Assembly (NCBI GenBank): GCA_017625255.1
Contig: JAGALK010000095.1
Location: forward strand, 1-51,744
Source of the DNA: Lachnospiraceae bacterium
GTDB taxonomy: Bacteria > Bacillota > Clostridia > Lachnospirales > Lachnospiraceae
Length of the DNA stretch: 51,744 nucleotides
Reading direction: 5' to 3'
Part shown: positions 8,488 to 16,776 of the stretch, one piece after another
Numbering within the stretch: the first letter of the stretch is position 1
Layout of the letters: each line of letters begins with the position of its first letter
The notes under the pieces: model-generated
What the model was told of the DNA's origin: nothing
Databases searched by the model: none
The model's input: the letters and a program-made list of their open reading frames with translations, nothing else
Translations under genes and position numbers: made by a program

Positions 8488-9303
8488 ATGGAAAATTACT
8501 CTGTATTGATGTCGGTATATGCAAAAGAAAAGGCAGAATATTTTGAAAAAAGCATCGAAAGTATGCTAGAGCAGACAATACCAACGGATGATTTTGTCAT
8601 CATGTGCGATGGTCCGCTGACAGAGGAACTAGATTCTGTACTAGAAAAAATGACAGACAAGTATCCGGATTTATTTCAGATTGTCCGGTTAAAGACCTGT
8701 GGTGGCTTGGGAAATGCGCTGAAAGAAGGCGTTATCCATTGCAAAAATGAGCTGATTGCCCGTATGGATAGTGATGATATCAGCTGTCAGGATAGATGTG
8801 AAAAGCAGTTAGCGGTGTTTGAAAAAGAAGATGTGGTAATTGTCGGAGGAAATGTAACAGAATTTGTGCAGGATATTTCCCATGTGCGTTCTGTCCGAAG
8901 AGTTCCTAAGACAAATGAAGAAATCAGAGCCTTCGCAAAAAGACGGAATCCTTTTAATCATCCATCCGTGATGTTTCGAAAGTCTGTGGTACTTGCCGCA
9001 GGCAATTATATAGATTGTAAGGGATTTGAGGATTACTACCTTTGGGTGAGAATATTAAATGCCGGCTATAAGGGCTTTAATATATTAGAAACATTGGTAT
9101 ATATGCGGACAGATGCAGGGCTGTATGAAAGAAGAGGAAATCTTTCTTATGCCATAAAGGGCTTGCAGGCACGATGGAAAATACATAAAACCGGCTATTC
9201 AAGTCTTGTGGATTTTATAATTTCCAGCGGTGCGCAGGTGGTGATGTCCTTAATACCTGTAAAATTACGCACACAGGTATATGGAAAGTTTTTGCGAAAA
9301 TAG
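8488..9303 (+). CDS. Glycosyltransferase family 2
   Basis: A 271-residue GT-A glycosyltransferase acting at the inner face of the membrane. It opens with YSVLMSVYAKEKAEYFEKSI, typical of bacterial GT2 enzymes in capsule clusters. The DxD-like metal site is ARMDSDD (residues 91-97). The C-terminal half has NHPSVMFRKS and FEDYYLWVRIL, the (E)DY-W acceptor motif. Its length is normal. It follows the initiating transferase by 21 bases, so it may add the second sugar of the same chain; that is inference from order. A relative with the same layout is found at 26873. Confidence 0.88.
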   Translation: MENYSVLMSVYAKEKAEYFEKSIESMLEQTIPTDDFVIMCDGPLTEELDSVLEKMTDKYPDLFQIVRLKTCGGLGNALKEGVIHCKNELIARMDSDDISCQDRCEKQLAVFEKEDVVIVGGNVTEFVQDISHVRSVRRVPKTNEEIRAFAKRRNPFNHPSVMFRKSVVLAAGNYIDCKGFEDYYLWVRILNAGYKGFNILETLVYMRTDAGLYERRGNLSYAIKGLQARWKIHKTGYSSLVDFIISSGAQVVMSLIPVKLRTQVYGKFLRK

Positions 9304-9315
9304 ACAGGAGTTAGC

Positions 9316-10113
9316 ATGATAGATGGATTAGAAGAATTGCAGCATCGGTTAGTGGAGATGCTGTTGGAATTGCAAAAGTTTACGGATGCGCATGACCTTT
9401 CATTTTTTTTAGTAGGCGGCAGTGCGTTAGGGGCTTATCGTCATCAGGGATTTATTCCATGGGATGACGATGTGGATATTGCCATGATGCGTTCTGATTT
9501 TGAAAAGCTAGAAAAATATATGGAAGAAGCAGGAAACAGAATCGGAGATTTTTTGTATTCTCCGGTGGAAAAGCAGATTGTCCCGGAAGCTCCCGTCAGC
9601 CATTTATATGATACAAAGCATATTGAAAATGGCTATGAAAATACGGCAAAGATTGATATTCATCCCATAGATGGAATTCCGGAAAATAAAATGCTTCGAA
9701 AGGTACAAAAGGTTGCTTCTTTGATATATTATTTATCCGATTATCGACTTCCGGTAAAAAATAAAGGGAAGAAAATTCGTGCAATATCCAAGGTGATATT
9801 AAAGGTTACACCAGATTTTCTTTTTGATTTTTATATGCGTGTAACCAAAAAGATTTTTACGGCATGGGATGATAAGACAAGTACACATATCTGCAGCTTA
9901 TTTGGTGTGGCAGGCTATGAACAGGAAGTGATGCCAAGAAGCTATCTGATGCCGCTAAAGAAAAGTAAATTTGCGGATGCAGAATTTTTAGTTCCGAGAG
10001 ATACCCACAATTATCTGAAACGGTTGTATGGAGATTATGAAAAATTACCGCCAAAAGAAGATAGGTATCCGCGGCATGATATTTATAAAATGTATGCAAA
10101 ATCAAAGCTATAG
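9316..10113 (+). CDS. LicD-family phosphotransferase
   Basis: LicD proteins transfer phosphocholine or polyol-phosphate groups from CDP-linked donors onto glycans. The 265-residue protein carries the diagnostic nucleotidyltransferase-fold motif: GGSALGAYRHQGFIPWDDD begins at residue 34, with the Asp cluster at 50-54 (DDDVD). A C-terminal YGDYEKLPPKEDRYPRHD stretch is also typical. No choline-uptake (licB) or choline kinase (licA) gene is nearby. The cluster instead supplies an IspD/TarI-like cytidylyltransferase (14877) and a TagD (43477), so CDP-ribitol-like or CDP-glycerol donors are more likely than CDP-choline. It is 12 bases after the GT2 and 8 bases before the TagF-like gene, in one operon. 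Confidence 0.9.
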   Translation: MIDGLEELQHRLVEMLLELQKFTDAHDLSFFLVGGSALGAYRHQGFIPWDDDVDIAMMRSDFEKLEKYMEEAGNRIGDFLYSPVEKQIVPEAPVSHLYDTKHIENGYENTAKIDIHPIDGIPENKMLRKVQKVASLIYYLSDYRLPVKNKGKKIRAISKVILKVTPDFLFDFYMRVTKKIFTAWDDKTSTHICSLFGVAGYEQEVMPRSYLMPLKKSKFADAEFLVPRDTHNYLKRLYGDYEKLPPKEDRYPRHDIYKMYAKSKL

Positions 10114-10121
10114 GAGAAAAA

Positions 10122-11390
10122 GTGAGTCAGATTAAAAGGATTGCAAAAAAGTTTATTGCCTATTCGATTGAAGGCGAAAAGAAGGTATATCGTCTAAAGC
10201 ATACACCTTTAAAGATTGCCAGATGCTATACAAAGGAATATCATAGAGAGTATGAAAAGCTTCCGGTAGTACCTAATAAAATTATTTTTGATAATTATAT
10301 GGGTAAAGGCTTTGGCTGCAATGGAAAATATGTAACAAAAGAGCTTCTTTTGTCAAAGGAAGCGTATGATATCGTATGGACAGTAAAGGATGCTTTGAAC
10401 CATCAGCAGAATTTTCCTGCGGGGGTTCGTCTGGTAGAATACGGTTCAAAAGAAGCCTTGAGAGAATATGCAACAGCAGGTGTATGGGTGCAGAATTATC
10501 ATTTGGTGCATTATTTGAATAAAGGGCTTTTAAAAAAGCCAGAGCAAAGCTATATTCAGATGTGGCATGGATCTTTTGGAATCAAAAAAATTGAGGGAGA
10601 TTGTACAAATCTTACCGTAGATAAGAATTGGACCTATCTTGCAAAGAAAAATGCAGACTATACCGATTATTGGATATCCAATGGCAGCTTCGAAACAGCC
10701 GTATATCGTCAGGCATTCTGGAATGTAGAAAATGTATTGGAATATGGGCATCCCAGAAATGATATTTTCTTTGCAGAGGATATTGCAGAATATAAGGAAA
10801 AAGTCCGTTCTCATTATGGTATACAGGAAGAAAAGCTGGTTGTCTATGTACCAACCTTTCGGGATGAAGGGATGGAATGGGAACAGGAGTTGGATTATTG
10901 TCGTCTGCTTACAAATTTGCAAAAACGATTTGGCGGAACATGGAATGCACTGGTACGGATGCATCCACGAATGAAAGAATATGCATCGAAACTGATACCG
11001 GCATCGGATTTGATTACGGATGTAACCGATTATCCGGATATTCAAGAGCTGCTTGCAGCAGCAGATGTAGTGATTACCGATTATTCCAGTGCTATTTTTG
11101 ATTTTTTACTGACGAAAAAGCCGGGATTTATTTATGCACCGGATTATAAGAGCTATGAGCAGATGCGAGGATTGTATTATCCGTTGGAAGATACACCATT
11201 TCCGGTAGCAAAGGATAATACGGCATTAGAAAAGAATATATTAGAATTTCAAATAGATAAGTATAAAGAAAAAGCACAGGACTTTTTGCAAAATAAAGGT
11301 TCTGTAGAGGATGGAAAGGCAGCAAAACGAATTGTAAAATTCATAGAACAGATTGTTGCCGGAAAAGAGAGTGAATCATGGAACATATAA
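10122..11390 (+). CDS. CDP-glycerol/polyol glycerophosphotransferase family protein (TagB/TagF-like)
   Basis: A 422-residue GT-B-like enzyme of the teichoic-acid polymerase family, expected on the cytoplasmic membrane face. Diagnostic elements are MWHG (147-150), which contains a catalytic His, the later VPTFRD and VRMHPRMKEYA, and the donor-phosphate site DVVITDYSSAIFDFLLTKKPGFIYAPD. The start is GTG, preceded by TAGGAGAAAAA (GGAG 6-7 bases away). It overlaps the next gene (ABC permease 2) by 13 bases, indicating translational coupling. It is short, with one catalytic domain and no N-terminal extension, so it is more like a TagB-type primase or a single-unit transferase than a long polymerase. 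The donor (CDP-glycerol or CDP-ribitol-like) is not settled by sequence. Confidence 0.87.
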   Translation: MSQIKRIAKKFIAYSIEGEKKVYRLKHTPLKIARCYTKEYHREYEKLPVVPNKIIFDNYMGKGFGCNGKYVTKELLLSKEAYDIVWTVKDALNHQQNFPAGVRLVEYGSKEALREYATAGVWVQNYHLVHYLNKGLLKKPEQSYIQMWHGSFGIKKIEGDCTNLTVDKNWTYLAKKNADYTDYWISNGSFETAVYRQAFWNVENVLEYGHPRNDIFFAEDIAEYKEKVRSHYGIQEEKLVVYVPTFRDEGMEWEQELDYCRLLTNLQKRFGGTWNALVRMHPRMKEYASKLIPASDLITDVTDYPDIQELLAAADVVITDYSSAIFDFLLTKKPGFIYAPDYKSYEQMRGLYYPLEDTPFPVAKDNTALEKNILEFQIDKYKEKAQDFLQNKGSVEDGKAAKRIVKFIEQIVAGKESESWNI

Positions 11391-12151
11391 AGACATTTTG
11401 GAGACGAAGAGGTCTTCTTTGGGAACTTGTAAAAAAAGGCATCAAATTAAAATATAGAAGATCCTATCTGGGTATTTTATGGTCATTTTTGGAGCCATTG
11501 CTGACAACTGTGGTGCTTACCATTGTATTTGGTACATTGCTTGGAAGAGGAGGAAGGGATTTTCCGGTATATATTTTATGTGGACGATTACTGTATTCCT
11601 TTTTCTCAACCTCCACAAAAGCAGCTTCAAAATCAATTCGGCAGAATTCTTCCATGATTAAGAAGGTGTATGTACCAAAGTATTTATATCCGTTATCGAG
11701 TATTTTATATAATTATATTATAACAGGAATATCTTTGCTTACTCTAGTTCCACTATCTATATATTGTCATGTATATCCGACAGTGTATATGCCATTAGTG
11801 ATTGTTCCGTTTATACTGTTATTTATGCTGACCTATGGAGCAAGCATGATTTTGTCAACGGTAACAGTATTCTTTAGAGACATGGAATATTTATGGGATG
11901 TACTTTTAATGATTATCATGTATACCAGTGCGATTTTCTATTATCCGGAGAAGCTGATGAATAGTGGATTTTTCTGGATTTTAAAATATAATCCGCTGTA
12001 CTGTATTATTATGAATTTCAGATATGCAATGTTTGGCCAGCCTTTAGATATGCAATATGTGCTTATTGCAGCAGCATATGGTATTGGTTTATCAGTAATT
12101 GGAACTTATGCTTTTTATAAAAAACAGGATGAGTTTATTTTGGCAATTTAG
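11378..12151 (+). CDS. Polysaccharide ABC exporter, permease subunit 2
   Basis: A 257-residue ABC-2 type membrane protein with about six hydrophobic helices. The N-terminal cytoplasmic segment ends in LVKKGIKLKYRRSYLGILWSFLEPL, the canonical entry motif of Wzm/TagG proteins. Later come VTVFFRDMEYLWDVLLM and YNPLYCIIMNFR, equivalent to the conserved regions of the first permease. It overlaps the preceding TagF-like gene by 13 bases and is 11 bases before its ATPase. Together with the flanking glycerophosphotransferase-type genes this suggests export of a teichoic-acid-like polymer, as TagGH does in Bacillus. Confidence 0.9.
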   Translation: MEHIKTFWRRRGLLWELVKKGIKLKYRRSYLGILWSFLEPLLTTVVLTIVFGTLLGRGGRDFPVYILCGRLLYSFFSTSTKAASKSIRQNSSMIKKVYVPKYLYPLSSILYNYIITGISLLTLVPLSIYCHVYPTVYMPLVIVPFILLFMLTYGASMILSTVTVFFRDMEYLWDVLLMIIMYTSAIFYYPEKLMNSGFFWILKYNPLYCIIMNFRYAMFGQPLDMQYVLIAAAYGIGLSVIGTYAFYKKQDEFILAI

Positions 12152-12162
12152 AAAGGTGAGTT

Positions 12163-13011
12163 ATGGGAAAGAAAACATTAGTTGTCGAAAATGTAGGCAT
12201 GAAATTTAATTTGAGTCAGGAAAAGGTGGATGATTTTAAGGAATATTTTATCCGGCTTTTTAAAGGGAATTTAAAATATAATGAGTTTTGGGCATTAAAG
12301 GATGTCAGTTTTACCTTGGAGGAGGGAGACCGTTTAGGTATTTTAGGCTTAAATGGTGCAGGAAAAAGTACTTTGTTAAAGGTTATTGCCGGAGTCTTTA
12401 AGCCGACAGAAGGAAAGGTGACTAGAAAAGGAAAGGTTGTTCCTTTATTAGAGCTTGGAGCAGGTTTTGACAAGAACTATACAGGAAGGGAAAATATTTA
12501 TTTGTATGGCTCGCTTTTAGGCTACAGCAAGCAGTTTTTGGACAAAAAATATGATGAGATTGTCAAGTTTTCGGGTCTTGGAAAGTTTATCGATGTACCG
12601 GTTAAGAATTATTCTTCCGGTATGCGTTCAAAGCTTGGATTTTCCATTGCTACCATTGCAGAACCGGAGATTCTGATTTTGGATGAAGTATTATCGGTTG
12701 GTGATGCGAATTTTAGAAAAAAGAGTGAGAAAAAGATCAGAGATATGATGGAGGGTGGAACAACCGTATTGTTTGTATCCCATTCCTTGCCGCAGGTAGA
12801 AAGAATCTGCAATAAGGCTATGATTTTAGAGCAGGGAAAAATCGTCGCATTTGGTCCGGTAGAAGAGATTGCACAGGTGTATACAGATATGCTGGACAAG
12901 GATGAAGATCAGGAAATCATGGAGCTAAAAAGGGAGAGAAGGCAACTTCTGCAAAAAATAAGAGCCCGAAGAGAAGAAATCAAGGAAGAAAAGAAAAAAC
13001 AGGAAGAGTAA
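12163..13011 (+). CDS. Polysaccharide ABC exporter, ATPase subunit 2 (TagH-like core, charged coiled-coil tail)
   Basis: Partner of the permease at 11378. Walker A is GLNGAGKST (62-70), the signature NYSSGM (149-154), Walker B ILILDE (170-175), and the switch His is residue 207. After the ABC domain (about residue 245) there is no carbohydrate-binding domain. A highly charged helical tail of about 35 residues (DKDEDQEIMELKRERRQLL and onward, rich in Lys/Glu/Arg) replaces it and is probably a short coiled coil. This separates it from the first ATPase, which has the Wzt-type tail. A gap of about 80 bases follows before the next gene. Confidence 0.92.
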   Translation: MGKKTLVVENVGMKFNLSQEKVDDFKEYFIRLFKGNLKYNEFWALKDVSFTLEEGDRLGILGLNGAGKSTLLKVIAGVFKPTEGKVTRKGKVVPLLELGAGFDKNYTGRENIYLYGSLLGYSKQFLDKKYDEIVKFSGLGKFIDVPVKNYSSGMRSKLGFSIATIAEPEILILDEVLSVGDANFRKKSEKKIRDMMEGGTTVLFVSHSLPQVERICNKAMILEQGKIVAFGPVEEIAQVYTDMLDKDEDQEIMELKRERRQLLQKIRARREEIKEEKKKQEE

Positions 13012-13092
13012 AAGAATTAATGCAGGTTTAATAAATCGGGGATAGTATGAGTTGTGCAAGGATTTAGCGAAAGCAGAAAAGGATTGAAGAAA

Positions 13093-14877
13093 ATGTTAAT
13101 GAAATATTGCATCAATGAAAAAAGAATAACTGCAACTGTACAGGCTGTCCGTTGGGAAAGAATCCATCTGTATCTGGATGTAAAGGTTTTATTTGCTTCT
13201 GAAAAGGAAAAAGAAGGGGAATTGTGCTTTTATGCAGTGAACCAATTATATTATGCACAGGCAGAGTTTCAGATTCTTAGTATAGAAAATGATATCTATC
13301 ATTTGAAATTAAACATTGCAAACAATGGAGAAAATGTCTGTGTACCTTCTGGTATGTATAAGATATTCGTCTGCAAAGAAAATGATATTTTGGCAGATTG
13401 TGAGGTTACAAAAGAGGTTATAGAGCACTTTCCGGAGTACTCGAGAACTTTTTTGCTTATTCGGGGAACCAGATGCTATACAGTTGCTTTTAGTATAGAA
13501 GAAGATGCAGAAACATTACCGTTTCGTTTGCGGACAATGTATGCAGCCAGAGAGGAAATGGAATTTCCGGAGAATACGGGACTTTTGGAAAATCTGGATA
13601 TAGTAGGTAGTTTAAAGGCGAGCTGGGCCAGCAAGAAAAGAGTTTTGCGAACCATGTATAGATTTTTTAGAATGCTGTATAAAGGAAAAAGAGAAAAGAC
13701 CATTTTATTTATGTCTGAGCAAAATACAGTAATTGCATCTAATTTAAAAGCAGTATCACAGAAAATGATAGAAAGAGGAATGGATAAAGAATATCAGCTT
13801 TTATATTCTGCCCGTTCCGCAGCAGCAAGCTCCCAGAGCATAAAAAGCTGGATTGAATTGATTCAAAAAATAGCTAAAAGCAGTACGATTATTATAGATG
13901 ACCATGCGCCTATTTTAGATTGGCTGAGATTAAGTGAGGATACGAAGCTTATTCAGCTATGGCATGCCGGCGCAGGATTTAAATCTTCCGGTTATAGCCG
14001 TTGGGGACAGATGGGTGGTCCGGGCCCTGTTTCCTGTCATAGACAGTATAGCTATGGAATAGCCGGCTCAAAGAAGATCAGACCATTTTTCTCTGAGGTA
14101 TGGGGTATCAATGATGAACAGATATTGCCGACTGGAATGCCTAGAATGGACGAGTTTTTACGAGAAGATTATAGAAAAGCTAAAACCGAAGAATTGTATG
14201 AAAAATATGCAATATTTAAAGGCAAAAAGGTGATTTTGTTTGCGCCTACTTATCGCGGAAGAAACAAGCGGTTAGCAAATTATCCTTATGAATTGATAGA
14301 TTTTAAAGGCTTGTATGAGGCTTGCAAAGAAGAATATGTGGTTGCATTTAAAATGCATCCGTGGGTAAGTACGAAAGTGCCGATTCCAAAAGAATACAAG
14401 GATAAATTTATTGATTTAGGAAAATATCCAAATATTAATGATTTATTTTATATTACGGATTTGTTAATTACGGATTACTCGTCAAATATCTTTGAATATT
14501 CCCTGATGCGTAAGCCAATGATGTTTTTTGCATATGACAAGGTGCAGTATTCACTTTCCAGAGGTTTTCACAGGGATTATGAAGAATCTGCGCCGGGAAA
14601 GGTATGTTATACATTCGCAGAATTGTTAGAGGCATTTCGCAATCGTGATTTTGAATATGAAAAGGTGGAAGAATATGTAGAGCACCATTTTGATTATATT
14701 GACAGCAATGCATCAGACCGTGTGATTGACTGGCTGATATTAGGAAATATTCCAAAGGATTTGCAGGCAGATATCGATCGCGTAAGGCAGAAAAATGAAA
14801 GAAGAAAATCTCTAGACTTCCTGCCGGAGGGTATAATTCGTGGGGAAGATGGTAAGCTGATAGAGGAGGAAATTTAA
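13093..14877 (+). CDS. TagF-like CDP-glycerol/polyol glycerophosphotransferase with N-terminal accessory domain
   Basis: A 594-residue protein. The C-terminal half carries family motifs: IQLWHAGAGFKSSGYSRWG (catalytic His region), FAPTYRGR, VVAFKMHPWV and DLLITDYSSNIFEYSLMRKPMMFFAYD. The N-terminal 150 residues are a separate beta-rich domain (IHLYLDVKVLF, GELCFYAVNQLYYAQAEF) of the kind found ahead of teichoic-acid polymerase domains. I chose ATG 13093 because AAAGGA lies 9 bases upstream; an in-frame GTG at 13054 would add 13 residues but has only a weak GGGGA site. It ends by overlapping the next ATG by one base, which fits co-translation with the cytidylyltransferase that may make its donor. 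Polymer type is unproven. Confidence 0.87.
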   Translation: MLMKYCINEKRITATVQAVRWERIHLYLDVKVLFASEKEKEGELCFYAVNQLYYAQAEFQILSIENDIYHLKLNIANNGENVCVPSGMYKIFVCKENDILADCEVTKEVIEHFPEYSRTFLLIRGTRCYTVAFSIEEDAETLPFRLRTMYAAREEMEFPENTGLLENLDIVGSLKASWASKKRVLRTMYRFFRMLYKGKREKTILFMSEQNTVIASNLKAVSQKMIERGMDKEYQLLYSARSAAASSQSIKSWIELIQKIAKSSTIIIDDHAPILDWLRLSEDTKLIQLWHAGAGFKSSGYSRWGQMGGPGPVSCHRQYSYGIAGSKKIRPFFSEVWGINDEQILPTGMPRMDEFLREDYRKAKTEELYEKYAIFKGKKVILFAPTYRGRNKRLANYPYELIDFKGLYEACKEEYVVAFKMHPWVSTKVPIPKEYKDKFIDLGKYPNINDLFYITDLLITDYSSNIFEYSLMRKPMMFFAYDKVQYSLSRGFHRDYEESAPGKVCYTFAELLEAFRNRDFEYEKVEEYVEHHFDYIDSNASDRVIDWLILGNIPKDLQADIDRVRQKNERRKSLDFLPEGIIRGEDGKLIEEEI

Positions 14878-15650
14878 TGAATATAGCAATAATTTTTGCT
14901 GGCGGCAGTGGTGTAAGAATGGGAGCAGGTATTCCAAAGCAGTTTTTGGAAATCAATGGAAAGCCGATTCTTATTCATACCCTGCAATTATTTCAGTATC
15001 ATGATAAAATTGACAAAATCTATTTATCGGTATTAGAGCAGTATATTCCTTATGTACAGGAATTAATCGATGAATATCGGTTGAGAAAGGTTGTAAAAGT
15101 GATTCCGGGAGGAGAAACAGCACAGGATTCTATTTATAATGCGCTAAAAACTGCAGAAGCAGAAAATCCTGAGGATTCCATTGTTTTGATTCATGATGGT
15201 GTACGACCTTTTGTATCCTATGAGGTTATCAGTGATAATATTGAGAGTGTCAAACAGCATGGAAACGGAATTACCTGTACGGCCTGCTATGAAACCATTA
15301 TGATTAGTAAAAACGGAGAAAGCGTAGATACAGTTCCTTATCGTAAGGAGACCTTTGCTGCGCAGGCACCACAGAGCTTTTATTTAAAAGATATTATTGC
15401 AGCGCACGATGTAGTAAGAGCATCTGAAACCGGATATGAAAATATGGTAGATGCCTGTACAATTATCCGCAGTCAGGGAATCAAAGCACATATGGTTATG
15501 GGAAACAGAGGAAATATCAAGGTAACTACGCCGGAAGATGTATATATGTTCCGCGCGCTGCTTCAATACAAAGAAAATGAACAGGCATTTGGACTTGGAC
15601 TTACAAATCGTATTGAGACTAGAATGAATCAGGCAACACAGCCGAAATAA
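14877..15650 (+). CDS. IspD/TarI-family cytidylyltransferase
   Basis: Makes a CDP-activated polyol or alditol phosphate. Residues 5-16 (IIFAGGSGVRMG) and the following KQFLEINGKPI are the nucleotide-binding signature, and IVLIHDGVRPFVS is the IspD/TarI family motif. The 257-residue length fits TarI (about 240) as well as IspD. Context argues against a housekeeping IspD: it overlaps a TagF-like gene by one base, is followed by an SDR, and a LicD gene lies upstream. Ribitol-5-phosphate cytidylyltransferase (TarI) is therefore my preferred reading. No TarJ-type alcohol dehydrogenase is present; the next SDR may supply or modify the polyol. The exact substrate is not certain. Confidence 0.85.
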   Translation: MNIAIIFAGGSGVRMGAGIPKQFLEINGKPILIHTLQLFQYHDKIDKIYLSVLEQYIPYVQELIDEYRLRKVVKVIPGGETAQDSIYNALKTAEAENPEDSIVLIHDGVRPFVSYEVISDNIESVKQHGNGITCTACYETIMISKNGESVDTVPYRKETFAAQAPQSFYLKDIIAAHDVVRASETGYENMVDACTIIRSQGIKAHMVMGNRGNIKVTTPEDVYMFRALLQYKENEQAFGLGLTNRIETRMNQATQPK

Positions 15651-15669
15651 AAGTAGGAGGTAAGTGGGA

Positions 15670-16731
15670 ATGCTTGAATTAAAAGATACTATATTACAGC
15701 AGGATATGGAAGAATTAGCATCGAATCCGATGTTAGCAGAACAGTTAAAAAATAGTACAGTATTTATTACCGGAGCAACAGGACTTATTGGTTCACAGGT
15801 GGTATTTGCACTAGCTTTTATGAATCAGAAGCAGAATACTAACATTCGTATCGTGGCAATGGCAAGAAGCGAAGAAAAAGCAGCCCGGGTGTTTGGAAAT
15901 TTGTTAGAAAATAATGCAGTTACTATGTATTATGGAGATATCAACGCGCCAATTACATTTACAGAGGATGTAGATTATATTGTACATGGAGCAAGTGCTA
16001 CCAGTTCAAAATATTTTGTGACTTATCCTGTGGAAACTATTTTAACCGCCATTGAAGGTACAAAGAATATCTTAGAATTTGCAAAAACAAAAGCCTTAAA
16101 GGGGATGGTATATCTTTCTTCCCTAGAGGTATATGGAACTCCGGATAAAGCTCAGGAGCATATCACAGAAATGGATTATGGTTATATTGATCCGATGAGT
16201 GTCAGAAGCAGCTATTCTGAAGGCAAGCGAATGGTAGAGTGTATGTGTGTATCCTATGCCAAGGAATACAATGTACCGGTAAAAGTAGCCAGACTTTCCC
16301 AGACCTTTGGTGCAGGAGTAGAATACAATGATGGAAGGGTATTTGCAGAGTTCGCCCGATGTGCAGTGGAAAAAAGAGACATTGTATTACATACGCAGGG
16401 GAATACTATTCGAACCTACTGCTATACAAAGGATGCAGTAAGCGCTCTTTTATATGTATTGTTAAAAGGAACAGAAGGAGAAGCTTATAATGTAACCAAT
16501 ATGGATACTGCAATTTCTATCAGAGAAATGGCAGAAATGGTCTGCAATTTATATCCTCAATCCGGCATTCAGGTAAAAATTGATATTCCAAAAGATGCAG
16601 CCTCCTTTGGCTACAATCCGGAAATGGTGATTCGTTTAGACAGTACAAAGCTGCAAAATCTTGGATGGAAGGCAACGGTAGGTCTTGAAGAGATGTATCG
16701 AAGAATGATTGATAGCAGTTTTACAAAATAA
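15670..16731 (+). CDS. NAD(P)-dependent extended SDR (epimerase/dehydratase/reductase)
   Basis: A 353-residue extended short-chain dehydrogenase. The Rossmann motif TGATGLIGSQ lies near residue 36 and YSEGK is the catalytic Tyr-x3-Lys. YLSSLEVYG supplies the Ser of the triad, and a C-terminal LGWKATVGLEEMYRRMI is typical of sugar-nucleotide epimerases. I start at ATG 15670 because AGGAGG (15655-15660) is 9 bases upstream; the in-frame GTG at 15664 is only 3 bases from that site. It follows the cytidylyltransferase and precedes a strong terminator, so it ends the module A operon. A role on a CDP-linked or phosphorylated sugar/polyol is plausible from the pairing, but the substrate cannot be told. 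It lacks the short N-terminal pattern of RfbD. Confidence 0.85.
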   Translation: MLELKDTILQQDMEELASNPMLAEQLKNSTVFITGATGLIGSQVVFALAFMNQKQNTNIRIVAMARSEEKAARVFGNLLENNAVTMYYGDINAPITFTEDVDYIVHGASATSSKYFVTYPVETILTAIEGTKNILEFAKTKALKGMVYLSSLEVYGTPDKAQEHITEMDYGYIDPMSVRSSYSEGKRMVECMCVSYAKEYNVPVKVARLSQTFGAGVEYNDGRVFAEFARCAVEKRDIVLHTQGNTIRTYCYTKDAVSALLYVLLKGTEGEAYNVTNMDTAISIREMAEMVCNLYPQSGIQVKIDIPKDAASFGYNPEMVIRLDSTKLQNLGWKATVGLEEMYRRMIDSSFTK

Positions 16732-16734
16732 AAA

Positions 16735-16776
16735 GTTGTAGCAAAGCAGGTAGTTTGCTTTGCTGCAACTTTTTTG
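16735..16776. terminator. Bidirectional intrinsic terminator between convergent genes
   Basis: A 14-base-pair stem (arms 16735-16748 and 16756-16769, one G-T wobble) with a 7-base loop is followed on the + strand by six T (16770-16775). On the minus strand the same hairpin is followed by TTTTATTTT. It sits exactly in the 45-base gap between the convergent SDR gene and the pyruvyl transferase gene, so it can end both transcripts. Confidence 0.85.

Noticed and set aside
10530..11045. Minus-strand open frame of 171 residues
   Set aside because: It lies wholly inside the TagF-like gene on the other strand; its composition (Ile/Phe/Tyr/Cys rich, no motif) is that of an antisense shadow and it has no ribosome site.
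14468..14956. Minus-strand open frame of 162 residues across a gene junction
   Set aside because: Antisense to the 3' end of a TagF-like gene and the start of the cytidylyltransferase, both strongly supported; no recognisable domain.
15670..16731. SDR as the missing RfbD
   Set aside because: Its N-terminus and length (353 residues) fit extended epimerase/dehydratase SDRs; RfbD proteins are about 280-300 residues with a distinct GxxGQLG start.
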